From assembly GCA_036172665.1 (NCBI GenBank), contig CM069873.1, forward strand, positions 34,586,001 to 34,650,000: a stretch of 64,000 nucleotides of DNA. Reading direction: 5' to 3'. Source of the DNA: Prosopocoilus inquinatus (taxonomy: Eukaryota; Arthropoda; Insecta; Coleoptera; Lucanidae). The notes under the pieces are model-generated. The model saw only the letters and a program-made list of their open reading frames with translations, did not search any database and had not been told where the DNA came from. Positions 12,351 through 27,600 of the stretch are shown one piece after another. How positions within the stretch are numbered: the stretch's first letter is position 1; the number at the start of each line of letters is the position of its first letter. The position numbers were made by a program, and so were the translations under genes.

Positions 12351-13953
12351 TGTGATGTATTTCATCGATCCTTACTCATCTATCATGTTATTTGACGTTT
12401 GAATGGACTCCAGTAACTCTGATGTGAGATACAAAGTTCTCGGACGCAGCAGAAGCTGGAAATACTTTTAAACGAAACAACACGCATTAGCGTTGTTCTT
12501 GTGATGTATCTAATCGATCCTTACTCATCTATCATGTTATTTGACGTTTCGATGGACTCCAGTAACTCTATTGTGAGATACGAAATTTTCGGACGCAGCA
12601 GAAGCTGGAAATAGTTTTAAACGAAACAACACGCATTAGCATTGTTCCTGTGATGTATCTAATCGATCCTTACTCATCTATCATGTTATTTGGCGTTTCG
12701 ATGGACTCCAGTAACTCTGATGTGAGATACAAAGTTTTCGGACGCAGCAGAAGCTGGAAATAGTTTTAAACGAAACAACACGCATTAGCGTTGTTCCTGT
12801 GATGTATCTAATCGATCCTTACTCATCTATCATGTTATTTGACGTTTCGAAGGACTCTAGTAACTCTGATGTGAGATACAAAGTTCTCGGACGCAGCTGA
12901 AGCTAGAAATAGTTTTAAACGAAACAACACGCATTAGCGTTGTTCCTGTGATGTATTTAATCGATACTTACTCATCTATCATGTTATTTGACGTTTGAAT
13001 GGACTCCAGTAACTCTGATGTGAGATACAAAGTTCTCGGACGCAGCAGAAGCTGGAAATACTTTTAAACGAAACAACACGCATTAGCGTTGTTCTTGTGA
13101 TGTATCTAATCGATCCTTACTCATCTATCATGTTATTTGACGTTTCGATGGACTCCAGTAACTCTATTGTGAGATACGAAATTTTCGGACGCAGCAGAAG
13201 CTGGAAATAGTTTTAAACGAAACAACACGCATTAGCATTGTTCCTGTGATGTATCTAATCGATCCTTACTCATCTATCATATTATTTGGCGTTTCGATGG
13301 ACTCCAGTAACTTTGATGTGAGATACGAAGTTCTCGGACGCAGCTGAAGCTGGAAATAGTTTTAAATGAAACAACACGTATTAGCGTTGTTCCTGTGATG
13401 TATCTAATCGATTCTTACTCATCTATCATGTTATTTGACGTTTGGATGGACTCCAGTAACTCTGATGTGAGATACAAAGTATTCGGACGCAGCAGAAGCT
13501 CGAGATAGTTTTAAACGATACAACACGCATTAGCGTTCTTCCTGTGATGTATCTAATCGATCCTTACTCATCTATCATGTTATTTGACGTTTGGATGGAC
13601 TCCAGTAACTCTGATGTGAGATACAAAGTATTCGGACGCAGCAGAAGCTCGAGATAGTTTTAAACGATACAACACGCATTAGCGTTGTTCCTGTGATGTA
13701 TCTAATCGATCCTTACTCATCTATCATGTTATTTGGCGTTTCGATGGACTCCAGTAACTCTGATGTGAGATACGAAGTTTTTGGACGCAGCAGGAGCTGG
13801 AAATAGTTTTAAACGAAACAACACGTATTAGCGTTGTTCCTGTGATGTATCTAATCGATCCTTACTCATCTATCATGTTATTTGACGTTTCGATGGACTC
13901 CAGTAACTCTAATGTGAGATACGAAATTTTCGGACGCAGCAGGAGCTAGAAAT

Positions 13954-14049
13954 AGTTTTAAACGAAACAACACGCATTAGCGTTGTTCCTGTGATGTATC
14001 TAATCGATCCTTACATACAAAGTTCTCGGACGCAGCTGAAGCTAGAAAT
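13954..14049 (+). repeat. 96-bp deletion monomer, copy 2
   Basis: This is the same 53-bp deletion with the same junction (CCTTAC to ATACAAAG) as at 9984, placed 3970 bp downstream. It arose when the 27-monomer unit was duplicated in tandem. It gives a clear phase marker for dividing the two units. Confidence 0.95.
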
Positions 14050-16162
14050 AGTTTTAAACGAAACAACACGCATTAGCGTTGTTCCTGTGATGTATTTAAT
14101 CGATCCTTACTCATCTATCATGTTATTTGACGTTTGAATGGACTCCAGTAACTCTGATGTGAGATACAAAGTTCTCGGACGCAGCAGAAGCTGGAAATAC
14201 TTTTAAACGAAACAACACGCATTAGCGTTGTTCTTGTGATGTATCTAATCGATCCTTACTCATCTATCATGTTATTTGACGTTTCGATGGACTCCAGTAA
14301 CTCTATTGTGAGATACGAAATTTTCGGACGCAGCAGAAGCTGGAAAAAGTTTTAAACGAAACAACACGCATTAGCATTGTTCCTGTGATGTATCTAATCG
14401 ATCCTTACTCATCTATCATATTATTTGGCGTTTCGATGGACTCCAGTAACTTTGATGTGAGATACGAAGTTCTCGGACGCAGCTGAAGCTGGAAATAGTT
14501 TTAAATGAAACAACACGTATTAGCGTTGTTCCTGTGATGTATCTAATCGATTCTTACTCATCTATCATGTTATTTGACGTTTGGATGGACTCCAGTAACT
14601 CTGATGTGAGATACAAAGTATTCGGACGCAGCAGAAGCTCGAGATAGTTTTAAACGATACAACACGCATTAGCGTTGTTCCTGTGATGTATCTAATCGAT
14701 CCTTACTCATCTATCATGTTATTTGGCGTTTCGATGGACTCCAGTAACTCTGATGTGAGATACAAAGTTTTCGGACGCAGCAGAAGCTGGAGATAGTTTT
14801 AAACGAAACAACACGCATTAGCGTTGTTCCTGTTATGTATCTAATCGATCCTTACTCATCTATCATGTTATTTGACGTTTCGATGGACTCCAGTAACTCT
14901 GATGTGAGATACAAAGTTCTCGGACGCAGCAGAAGCTGGAAATAGTTTTAAACGAAACAACACGCATTAGCGTTGTTCCTGTGATGTATCTAATCGATCC
15001 TTATTCATCTATCATGTTATTTGGCGTTTCGATGGACTCCAGTAACTCTGATGTGAGATACAAAGTTTTCGGACGCAGCAGAAGCTGGAAATAGTTTTGA
15101 ACGAAACAACACGTATTAGCGTTGTTCCTGTGATGTATCTAATCGATCCTTACTTAGCTACTATGTTATTTGACGTTTCGATGGACTCCAATAACTCTGA
15201 TGTGAGATAAAAAGTTTTCGGACGCAGCAGAAGCTGGAAATAGTTTTAAACGAAACAACACGCATTCGCGTTGTTCCTGTGATGTATCTAATCGATCCTT
15301 ATTTATCTATCATGTTATTTGACGTTTCGATGGACTCTAGTAACTCTGATGTGACATACGAAGTTTTTGGGCGCAGCAGGAGCTGGAAATAGTTTTAAAA
15401 GAAGCAACACGTATTAGCGTTGTTCCTGTGATGTATCTTATCCATCCTTACTTAGCTACTATGTTATTTGACGTTTCGATGGACTCCAGTAACTCTAATG
15501 TGAGATACGAAATTTTCGGACGCAGCAGAGGCTGGAAATAGTTTTAAACGAAACAACACGTATTAGCGTTGTTCCTGTGATGTATCTAATCGATCCTTAC
15601 TCATCTATCATGTTATTTGACGTTTGGATGGACTCCAGTAACTCTGATTTGAGATACAAAGTTCTCGGACGCAGCAGAAGCTGGAAATAGTTTTAAACGA
15701 AACAACACGCATTAGCGTTGTTCCTGTGATGTATCTAATCGATCCTTATTCATCTATCATGTTATTTGGCGTTTCGATGGACTCCAGTAACTCTGATGTG
15801 AGATACAAAGTTTTCGGACGCAGCAGAAGCTGGAAATAGTTTTGAACGAAACAACACGTATTAGCGTTGTTCCTGTGATGTATCTAATCGATCCTTACTT
15901 AGCTACTATGTTATTTGACGTTTCGATGGACTCCAATAACTCTGATGTGAGATACAAAGTTTTCGGACGCAGCAGAAGCTGGAAATAGTTTTAAACGAAA
16001 CAACACGCATTCGCGTTGTTCCTGTGATGTATCTAATCGATCCTTACTCATCTATCATTTTATTTGACGTTTGGATGGACTACAGTAACTCTGATGTGAG
16101 ATACAAAGTTTACGGACGCAGCAGAAGCTGGAAATAGTTTTAAACGAAACAACACGCATTAC

Positions 16163-19100
16163 CGTTGTTCCTGTGATGTATCTAATCGATCCTTACTCAT
16201 CTATCATGTTATTTGGCGTTTCGATGGACTCCAGCAACTCTGATGTGAGATACAAAGTTCTCGGACGCAGCTGAAGCTAGAAATAGTTTTAAACGAAACA
16301 ACACGCATTAGCGTTGTTCCTGTGATGTATTTAATCGATCCTTACTCATCTATCATGTTATTTGACGTTTCGATGGACTCCAGTAACTCTATTGTGAGAT
16401 ACGAAATTTTCGGACGCAGCAGAAGCTGGAAATAGTTTTAAACGAAACAACACGCATTAGCATTGTTCCTGTGATGTATCTAATCGATCCTTACTCATCT
16501 ATCATGTTATTTGGCGTTTCGATGGACTCCAGTAACTCTGATGTGAGATACAAAGTTTTCGGACGCAGCAGAAGCTGGAAATAGTTTTAAGCGAAACAAC
16601 ACGCATTAGCGTTGTTCCTGTGATGTATCTAATCGATCCTTACTCATCTATCATGTTATTTGACGTTTCGATGGACTCCAGTAACTCTAATGTGAGATAC
16701 GATATTTTCGGACGCAGCAGAAGCTGGAAATAGTTTTAAAAGAAGCAACACGTATTAGCGTTGTTCCTGTGATGTATCTTATCGATCCTTACTTAGCTAC
16801 TATGTTATTTGACGTTTCGATGGACTCCAGTAACTCTAATGTGAGACACGAAATTTTCGGACGCAGCAGAGGCTGGAAATAGTTTTAAACGAAACAACAC
16901 GTATTAGCGTTGTTCCTGTGATGTATCTAATCGATCCTTACTCATCTATCATGTTATTTGACGTTTGGATGGACTCCAGTAACTCTGATGTGAGATACAA
17001 AGTTCTCGGACGCAGCAGAAGCTGGAAATAGTTTTAAACGAAACAACACGCATTAGCATTGTTCCTGTGATGTATCTAATCGATCCTTTCTCATCTATCA
17101 TGTTATTTGGCGTTTCGATGGACTCCAGTAACTCTGATGTGAGATACAAAGTTTTCGGACGCAGCAGAAGCTGGAAATAGTTTTAAACTAAACAACACGC
17201 ATTCGCGTTGTTCCTGTGATGTATCTAATCGATCCTTACTCATCTATCATTTTATTTGACGTTTGGATGGACTACAGTAACTCTGATGTGAGATACAAAG
17301 TTTACGGACGCAGCAGAAGCTGGAAATAGTTTTAAACGAAACAACACGCATTACCGTTGTTCCTGTGATGTATCTAATCGATCCTTACTCATCTATCATG
17401 TTATTTGGCGTTTCGATGGACTCCAGTAACTCTGATGTGAGATACAAAGTTCTCGGACGCAGCTGAAGCTAGAAATAGTTTTAAACGAAACAACACGCAT
17501 TAGCGTTGTTCCTGTGATGTATTTCATCGATCCTTACTCATCTATCATGTTATTTGACGTTTGAATGGACTCCAGTAACTCTGATGTGAGATACAAAGTT
17601 CTCGGACGCAGCTGAAGCTAGAAATAGTTTTAAACGAAACAACACGCATTAGCGTTGTTCCTGTGATGTATTTAATCGATCCTTACTCATCTATCATGTT
17701 ATTTGACGTTTCGATGGACTCCAGTAACTCTATTGTGAGATACGAAATTTTCGGACGCAGCAGAAGCTGGAAATAGTTTTAAACGAAACAACACGCATTA
17801 GCATTGTTCCTGTGATGTATCTAATCGATCCTTACTCATCTATCATGTTATTTGGCGTTTCGATGGACTCCAGTAACTCTGATGTGAGATACAAAGTTTT
17901 CGGACGCAGCAGAAGCTGGAAATAGTTTTAAGCGAAACAACACGCATTAGCGTTGTTCCTGTGATGTATCTAATCGATCCTTACTCATCTATCATGTTAT
18001 TTGACGTTTCGATGGACTCCAGTAACTCTAATGTGAGATACGATATTTTCGGACGCAGCAGAAGCTGGAAATAGTTTTAAAAGAAGCAACACGTATTAGC
18101 GTTGTTCCTGTGATGTATCTTATCGATCCTTACTTAGCTACTATGTTATTTGACGTTTCGATGGACTCCAGTAACTCTAATGTGAGACACGAAATTTTCG
18201 GACGCAGCAGAGGCTGGAAATAGTTTTAAACGAAACAACACGTATTAGCGTTGTTCCTGTGATGTATCTAATCGATCCTTACTCATCTATCATGTTATTT
18301 GACGTTTGGATGGACTCCAGTAACTCTGATGTGAGATACAAAGTTCTCGGACGCAGCAGAAGCTGGAAATAGTTTTAAACGAAACAACACGCATTAGCAT
18401 TGTTCCTGTGATGTATCTAATCGATCCTTTCTCATCTATCATGTTATTTGGCGTTTCGATGGACTCCAGTAACTCTGATGTGAGATACAAAGTTTTCGGA
18501 CGCAGCAGAAGCTGGAAATAGTTTTAAACTAAACAACACGCATTCGCGTTGTTCCTGTGATGTATCTAATCGATCCTTACTCATCTATCATTTTATTTGA
18601 CGTTTGGATGGACTACAGTAACTCTGATGTGAGATACAAAGTTTACGGACGCAGCAGAAGCTGGAAATAGTTTTAAACGAAACAACACGCATTACCGTTG
18701 TTCCTGTGATGTATCTAATCGATCCTTACTCATCTATCATGTTATTTGGCGTTTCGATGGACTCCAGTAACTCTGATGTGAGATACAAAGTTCTCGGACG
18801 CAGCTGAAGCTAGAAATAGTTTTAAACGAAACAACACGCATTAGCGTTGTTCCTGTGATGTATTTCATCGATCCTTACTCATCTATCATGTTATTTGACG
18901 TTTGAATGGACTCCAGTAACTCTGATGTGAGATACAAAGTTCTCGGACGCAGCAGAAGCTGGAAATACTTTTAAACGAAACAACACGCATTAGCGTTGTT
19001 CTTGTGATGTATCTAATCGATCCTTACTCATCTATCATGTTATTTGACGTTTCGATGGACTCCAGTAACTCTATTGTGAGATACGAAATTTTCGGACGCA

Positions 19101-21371
19101 GCAGAAGCTGGAAATAGTTTTAAACGAAACAACACGCATTAGCATTGTTCCTGTGATGTATCTAATCGATCCTTACTCATCTATCATGTTATTTGGCGTT
19201 TCGATGGACTCCAGTAACTCTGATGTGAGATACAAAGTTTTCGGACGCAGCAGAAGCTGGAAATAGTTTTAAACGAAACAACACGCATTAGCGTTGTTCC
19301 TGTGATGTATCTAATCGATCCTTACTCATCTATCATGTTATTTGACGTTTCGAAGGACTCTAGTAACTCTGATGTGAGATACAAAGTTCTCGGACGCAGC
19401 TGAAGCTAGAAATAGTTTTAAACGAAACAACACGCATTAGCGTTGTTCCTGTGATGTATTTAATCGATACTTACTCATCTATCATGTTATTTGACGTTTG
19501 AATGGACTCCAGTAACTCTGATGTGAGATACAAAGTTCTCGGACGCAGCAGAAGCTGGAAATACTTTTAAACGAAACAACACGCATTAGCGTTGTTCCTG
19601 TGATGTATCTAATCGATCCTTACTCATCTATCATGTTATTTGACGTTTCGATGGACTCCAGTAACTCTATTGTGAGATACGAAATTTTCGGACGCAGCAG
19701 AAGCTGGAAATAGTTTTAAACGAAACAACACGCATTAGCATTGTTCCTGTGATGTATCTAATCGATCCTTACTCATCTATCATATTATTTGGCGTTTCGA
19801 TGGACTCCAGTAACTCTGATGTGAGATACAAAGTTTTCGGACGCAGCAGAAGCTGGAAATAGTTTTAAACGAAACAACACGCATTATCGTTGTTCCTGTG
19901 ATGTATCTAATCGATCCTTATTCATCTATCATGTTATTTTGCGTTTCGATGGACTCCAGTAACTCTGATGTGAGATACAAAGTTCTCGGACGCAGCTGAA
20001 GCTAGAAATAGTTTTAAACGAAACAACACGCATTAGCATTGTTCCTGTGATGTATCTAATCGATCCTTTCTCATCTATCATGTTATTTGGCGTTTCGATG
20101 GACTCCAGTAACTCTGATGTGAGATACAAAGTTTTCGGACGCAGCAGAAGCTGGAAATAGTTTTAAACGAAACAACACGCATTCGCGTTGTTCCTGTGAT
20201 GTATCTAATCGATTCTTACTCATCTATCATTTTATTTGACGTTTGGATGGACTACAGTAACTCTGATGTGAGATACAAAGTTTACGGACGCAGCAGAAGC
20301 TGGAAATAGTTTTAAACGAAACAACACGCATTACCGTTGTTCCTGTGATGTATCTAATCGATCCTTACTCATCTATCATGTTATTTGGCGTTTCGATGGA
20401 CTCCAGTAACTCTGATGTGAGATACAAAGTTCTCGGACGCAGCTGAAGCTAGAAATAGTTTTAAACGAAACAACACGCATTAGCGTTGTTCCTGTGATGT
20501 ATTTAATCGATCCTTACTCATCTATCATGTTATTTGACGTTTGAATGGACTCCAGTAACTCTGATGTGAGATACAAAGTTCTCGGACGCAGCAGAAGCTG
20601 GAAGTACTTTTAAACGAAACAACACGCATTAGCGTTGTTCTTGTGATGTATCTAATCGATCCTTACTCATCTATTATGTTATTTGACGTTTCGATGGACT
20701 CCAGTAACTCTATTGTGAGATACGAAATTTTCGGACGCAGCAGAAGCTGGAAAAAGTTTTAAACGAAACAACACGCATTAGCATTGTTCCTGTGATGTAT
20801 CTAATCGATCCTTACTCATCTATCATATTATTTGGCGTTTCGATGGACTCCAGTAACTTTGATGTGAGATACGAAGTTCTCGGACGCAGCTGAAGCTGGA
20901 AATAGTTTTAAATGAAACAACACGTATTAGCGTTGTTCCTGTGATGTATCTAATCGATTCTTACTCATCTATCATGTTATTTGACGTTTGGATGGACTCC
21001 AGTAACTCTGATGTGAGATACAAAGTATTCGGACGCAGCAGAAGCTCGAGATAGTTTTAAACGATACAACACGCATTAGCGTTGTTCCTGTGATGTATCT
21101 AATCGATCCTTACTCATCTATCATGTTATTTGGCGTTTCGATGGACTCCAGTAACTCTGATGTGAGATACAAAGTTTTCGGACGCAGCAGAAGCTGGAGA
21201 TAGTTTTAAACGAAACAACACGCATTAGCGTTGTTCCTGTTATGTATCTAATCGATCCTTACTCATCTATCATGTTATTTGACGTTTCGATGGACTCCAG
21301 TAACTCTGATGTGAGATACAAAGTTCTCGGACGCAGCAGAAGCTGGAAATAGTTTTAAACGAAACAACACG
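16163..21371 (+). repeat. Long segment A, second copy
   Basis: This segment repeats 922-6130 at an offset of 15,241 bp, with the same monomer order and the same internal 9-monomer duplication. Differences from the first copy are few: for example CATTATCG near 19886 against CATTAGCG, and TTCCTGTG near 19595 against TTCTTGTG. It begins within the tail of the 27-monomer duplication and runs into the 15-monomer duplication, so copying events overlap here. Confidence 0.85.
16236..18953 (+). repeat. Tandem duplication of the 9-monomer unit, second occurrence
   Basis: This is the same 1341-bp tandem pair as at 995-3712, carried within the second copy of segment A. Matching monomers lie 1341 bp apart, for instance the AAACTAAAC units near 17185 and 18526. 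Because both segment copies hold the pair, the 9-monomer duplication is older than the 15,241-bp copying event. Confidence 0.85.
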
Positions 21372-24300
21372 CATTAGCGTTGTTCCTGTGATGTATCTAA
21401 TCGATCCTTATTCATCTATCATGTTATTTGGCGTTTCGATGGACTCCAGTAACTCTGATGTGAGATACAAAGTTTTCGGACGCAGCAGAAGCTGGAAATA
21501 GTTTTGAACGAAACAACACGTATTCGCGTTGTTCCTGTGATGTATCTAATCGATCCTTACTTAGCTACTATGTTATTTGACGTTTCGATGGACTCCAATA
21601 ACTCTGATGTGAGATAAAAAGTTTTCGGACGCAGCAGAAGCTGGAAATAGTTTTAAACGAAACAACACGCATTCGCGTTGTTCCTGTGATGTATCTAATC
21701 GATCCTTATTTATCTATCATGTTATTTGACGTTTCGATGGACTCTAGTAACTCTGATGTGACATACGAAGTTTTTGGGCGCAGCAGGAGCTGGAAATAGT
21801 TTTAAAAGAAGCAACACGTATTAGCGTTGTTCCTGTGATGTATCTTATCCATCCTTACTTAGCTACTATGTTATTTGACGTTTCGATGGACTCCAGTAAC
21901 TCTAATGTGAGATACGAAATTTTCGGACGCAGCAGAGGCTGGAAATAGTTTTAAACGAAACAACACGTATTAGCGTTGTTCCTGTGATGTATCTAATCGA
22001 TCCTTACTCATCTATCATGTTATTTGACGTTTGGATGGACTCCAGTAACTCTGATTTGAGATACAAAGTTCTCGGACGCAGCAGAAGCTGGAAATAGTTT
22101 TAAACGAAACAACACGCATTAGCGTTGTTCCTGTGATGTATCTAATCGATCCTTATTCATCTATCATGTTATTTGGCGTTTCGATGGACTCCAGTAACTC
22201 TGATGTGAGATACAAAGTTTTCGGACGCAGCAGAAGCTGGAAATAGTTTTGAACGAAACAACACGTATTAGCGTTGTTCCTGTGATGTATCTAATCGATC
22301 CTTACTTAGCTACTATGTTATTTGACGTTTCGATGGACTCCAATTACTCTGATGTGAGATACAAAGTTTTCGGACGCAGCAGAAGCTGGAAATAGTTTTA
22401 AACGAAACAACACGCATTCGCGTTGTTCCTGTGATGTATCTAATCGATTCTTACTCATCTATCATTTTATTTGACGTTTGGATGGACTACAGTAACTCTG
22501 ATGTGAGATACAAAGTTTACGGACGCAGCAGAAGCTGGAAATAGTTTTAAACGAAACAACACGCATTACCGTTGTTCCTGTGATGTATCTAATCGATCCT
22601 TACTCATCTATCATGTTATTTGGCGTTTCGATGGACTCCAGTAACTCTGATGTGAGATACAAAGTTCTCGGACGCAGCTGAAGCTAGAAATAGTTTTAAA
22701 CGAAACAACACGCATTAGCGTTGTTCCTGTGATGTATTTAATCGATCCTTACTCATCTATCATGTTATTTGACGTTTGAATGGACTCCAGTAACTCTGAT
22801 GTGAGATACAAAGTTCTCGGACGCAGCAGAAGCTGGAAGTACTTTTAAACGAAACAACACGCATTAGCGTTGTTCTTGTGATGTATCTAATCGATCCTTA
22901 CTCATCTATTATGTTATTTGACGTTTCGATGGACTCCAGTAACTCTATTGTGAGATACGAAATTTTCGGACGCAGCAGAAGCTGGAAAAAGTTTTAAACG
23001 AAACAACACGCATTAGCATTGTTCCTGTGATGTATCTAATCGATCCTTACTCATCTATCATATTATTTGGCGTTTCGATGGACTCCAGTAACTTTGATGT
23101 GAGATACGAAGTTCTCGGACGCAGCTGAAGCTGGAAATAGTTTTAAATGAAACAACACGTATTAGCGTTGTTCCTGTGATGTATCTAATCGATTCTTACT
23201 CATCTATCATGTTATTTGACGTTTGGATGGACTCCAGTAACTCTGATGTGAGATACAAAGTATTCGGACGCAGCAGAAGCTCGAGATAGTTTTAAACGAT
23301 ACAACACGCATTAGCGTTGTTCCTGTGATGTATCTAATCGATCCTTACTCATCTATCATGTTATTTGGCGTTTCGATGGACTCCAGTAACTCTGATGTGA
23401 GATACAAAGTTTTCGGACGCAGCAGAAGCTGGAGATAGTTTTAAACGAAACAACACGCATTAGCGTTGTTCCTGTTATGTATCTAATCGATCCTTACTCA
23501 TCTATCATGTTATTTGACGTTTCGATGGACTCCAGTAACTCTGATGTGAGATACAAAGTTCTCGGACGCAGCAGAAGCTGGAAATAGTTTTAAACGAAAC
23601 AACACGCATTAGCGTTGTTCCTGTGATGTATCTAATCGATCCTTATTCATCTATCATGTTATTTGGCGTTTCGATGGACTCCAGTAACTCTGATGTGAGA
23701 TACAAAGTTTTCGGACGCAGCAGAAGCTGGAAATAGTTTTGAACGAAACAACACGTATTCGCGTTGTTCCTGTGATGTATCTAATCGATCCTTACTTAGC
23801 TACTATGTTATTTGACGTTTCGATGGACTCCAATAACTCTGATGTGAGATAAAAAGTTTTCGGACGCAGCAGAAGCTGGAAATAGTTTTAAACGAAACAA
23901 CACGCATTCGCGTTGTTCCTGTGATGTATCTAATCGATCCTTATTTATCTATCATGTTATTTGACGTTTCGATGGACTCTAGTAACTCTGATGTGACATA
24001 CGAAGTTTTTGGGCGCAGCAGGAGCTGGAAATAGTTTTAAAAGAAGCAACACGTATTAGCGTTGTTCCTGTGATGTATCTTATCCATCCTTACTTAGCTA
24101 CTATGTTATTTGACGTTTCGATGGACTCCAGTAACTCTAATGTGAGATACGAAATTTTCGGACGCAGCAGAGGCTGGAAATAGTTTTAAACGAAACAACA
24201 CGTATTAGCGTTGTTCCTGTGATGTATCTAATCGATCCTTACTCATCTATCATGTTATTTGACGTTTGGATGGACTCCAGTAACTCTGATTTGAGATACA

Positions 24301-24682
24301 AAGTTCTCGGACGCAGCAGAAGCTGGAAATAGTTTTAAACGAAACAACACGCATTAGCGTTGTTCCTGTGATGTATCTAATCGATCCTTATTCATCTATC
24401 ATGTTATTTGGCGTTTCGATGGACTCCAGTAACTCTGATGTGAGATACAAAGTTTTCGGACGCAGCAGAAGCTGGAAATAGTTTTGAACGAAACAACACG
24501 TATTAGCGTTGTTCCTGTGATGTATCTAATCGATCCTTACTTAGCTACTATGTTATTTGACGTTTCGATGGACTCCAATAACTCTGATGTGAGATACAAA
24601 GTTTTCGGACGCAGCAGAAGCTGGAAATAGTTTTAAACGAAACAACACGCATTCGCGTTGTTCCTGTGATGTATCTAATCGA
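20115..24682 (+). repeat. Tandem duplication of a 15-monomer unit (2235 bp)
   Basis: Positions 20115-22447 match 22350-24682 at an offset of 2235 bp. Paired markers are the CATTCGCG/GATTCTTACTC unit (20181 and 22416), the GGAAGTAC unit, the CTATTATGTT unit, the GCTCGAGAT unit, the CTGTTATG unit, the CGTATTCGCG unit and the CTGATTTGAG unit. The right limit is GATTCTT against GATCCTT. One private change, CCAATTAC near 22342, separates the copies from CCAATAAC. The unit overlaps the right end of segment A. Confidence 0.85.
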
Positions 24683-27600
24683 TCCTTACTCATCTATCAT
24701 TTTATTTGACGTTTGGATGGACTACAGTAACTCTGATGTGAGATACAAAGTTTACGGACGCAGCAGAAGCTGGAAATAGTTTTAAACGAAACAACACGCA
24801 TTACCGTTGTTCCTGTGATGTATCTAATCGATTCTTACTCATCTATCATGTTATTTGGCGTTTCGATGGACTCCAGCAACTCTGATGTGAGATACAAAGT
24901 TCTCGGACGCAGCTGAAGCTAGAAATAGTTTTAAACGAAACAACACGCATTAGCGTTGTTCCTGCGATGTATTTAATCGATCCTTACTCATCTATCATGT
25001 TATTTGACGTTTCGATGGACTCCAGTAACTCTATTGTGAGATACGAAATTTTCGGACGCAGCAGATGCTGGAAATAGTTTTAAACGAAACAACACGCATT
25101 AGCATTGTTCCTGTGATGTATCTAATCGATCCTTACTCATCTATCATGTTATTTGGCGTTTCGATGGACTCCAGTAACTCTGATGTGAGATACAAAGTTT
25201 TCGGACGCAGCAGAAGCTGGAAATAGTTTTAAGCGAAACAACACGCATTAGCGTTGTTCCTGTGATGTATCTAATCGATCCTTACTCATCTATCATGTTA
25301 TTTGACGTTTCGATGGACTCCAGTAACTCTAATGTGAGATACGATATTTTCGGACGCAGCAGAAGCTGGAAATAGTTTTAAAAGAAGCAACACGTATTAG
25401 CGTTGTTCCTGTGATGTATCTTATCGATCCTTACTTAGCTACTATGTTATTTGACGTTTCGATGGACTCCAGTAACTCTAATGTGAGACACGAAATTTTC
25501 GGACGCAGCAGAGGCTGGAAATAGTTTTAAACGAAACAACACGTATTAGCGTTGTTCCTGTGATGTATCTAATCGATCCTTACTCATCTATCATGTTATT
25601 TGACGTTTGGATGGACTCCAGTAACTCTGATGTGAGATACAAAGTTCTCGGACGCAGCAGAAGCTGGAAATAGTTTTAAACGAAACAACACGCATTAGCA
25701 TTGTTCCTGTGATGTATCTAATCGATCCTTTCTCATCTATCATGTTATTTGGCGTTTCGATGGACTCCAGTAACTCTGATGTGAGATACAAAGTTTTCGG
25801 ACGCAGCAGAAGCTGGAAATAGTTTTAAACTAAACAACACGCATTCGCGTTGTTCCTGTGATGTATCTAATCGATCCTTACTCATCTATCATTTTATTTG
25901 ACGTTTGGATGGACTACAGTAACTCTGATGTGAGATACAAAGTTTACGGACGCAGCAGAAGCTGGAAATAGTTTTAAACGAAACAACACGCATTACCGTT
26001 GTTCCTGTGATGTATCTAATCGATCCTTACTCATCTATCATGTTATTTGGCGTTTCGATGGACTCCAGTAACTCTGATGTGAGATACAAAGTTCTCGGAC
26101 GCAGCTGAAGCTAGAAATAGTTTTAAACGAAACAACACGCATTAGCGTTGTTCCTGTGATGTATTTCATCGATCCTTACTCATCTATCATGTTATTTGAC
26201 GTTTGAATGGACTCCAGTAACTCTGATGTGAGATACAAAGTTCTCGGACGCAGCAGAAGCTGGAAATACTTTTAAACGAAACAACACGCATTAGCGTTGT
26301 TCTTGTGATGTATCTAATCGATCCTTACTCATCTATCATGTTATTTGACGTTTCGATGGACTCCAGTAACTCTATTGTGAGATACGAAATTTTCGGACGC
26401 AGCAGAAGCTGGAAATAGTTTTAAACGAAACAACACGCATTAGCATTGTTCCTGTGATGTATCTAATCGATCCTTACTCATCTATCATGTTATTTGGCGT
26501 TTCGATGGACTCCAGTAACTCTGATGTGAGATACAAAGTTTTCGGACGCAGCAGAAGCTGGAAATAGTTTTAAACGAAACAACACGCATTAGCGTTGTTC
26601 CTGTGATGTATCTAATCGATCCTTACTCATCTATCATGTTATTTGACCTTTCGAAGGACTCTAGTAACTCTGATGTGAGATACAAAGTTCTCGGACGCAG
26701 CTGAAGCTAGAAATAGTTTTAAACGAAACAACACGCATTAGCGTTGTTCCTGTGATGTATTTAATCGATACTTACTCATCTATCATGTTATTTGACGTTT
26801 GAATGGACTCCAGTAACTCTGATGTGAGATACAAAGTTCTCGGACGCAGCAGAAGCTGGAAATACTTTTAAACGAAACAACACGCATTAGCGTTGTTCTT
26901 GTGATGTATCTAATCGATCCTTACTCATCTATCATGTTATTTGACGTTTCGATGGACTCCAGTAACTCTATTGTGAGATACGAAATTTTCGGACGCAGCA
27001 GAAGCTGGAAATAGTTTTAAACGAAACAACACGCATTAGCATTGTTCCTGTGATGTATCTAATCGATCCTTACTCATCTATCATATTATTTGGCGTTTCG
27101 ATGGACTCCAGTAACTTTGATGTGAGATACGAAGTTCTCGGACGCAGCTGAAGCTGGAAATAGTTTTAAATGAAACAACACGTATTAGCGTTGTTCCTGT
27201 GATGTATCTAATCGATTCTTACTCATCTATCATGTTATTTGACGTTTGGATGGACTCCAGTAACTCTGATGTGAGATACAAAGTATTCGGACGCAGCAGA
27301 AGCTCGAGATAGTTTTAAACGATACAACACGCATTAGCGTTGTTCCTGTGATGTATCTAATCGATCCTTACTCATCTATCATGTTATTTGACGTTTGGAT
27401 GGACTCCAGTAACTCTGATGTGAGATACAAAGTATTCGGACGCAGCAGAAGCTCGAGATAGTTTTAAACGATACAACACGCATTAGCGTTGTTCCTGTGA
27501 TGTATCTAATCGATCCTTACTCATCTATCATGTTATTTGGCGTTTCGATGGACTCCAGTAACTCTGATGTGAGATACGAAGTTTTTGGACGCAGCAGGAG

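Larger units (their letters stand above)
8056..16243 (+). repeat. Tandem duplication of a 27-monomer unit (3970 bp)
   Basis: Positions 8056-12273 match 12026-16243 at an offset of 3970 bp, which is 26 monomers of 149 bp plus one of 96 bp. The left limit is AAACTAAAC against AAACGAAAC at 8055/12025. The right limit is CCAGTAAC against CCAGCAAC at 12274/16244. By eye the only clear internal difference is GAACCTT near 10281 against GATCCTT near 14251. This near identity is far above that between adjacent monomers and points to a very recent duplication, or to an assembly repeat that needs checking with long reads. Confidence 0.88.
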
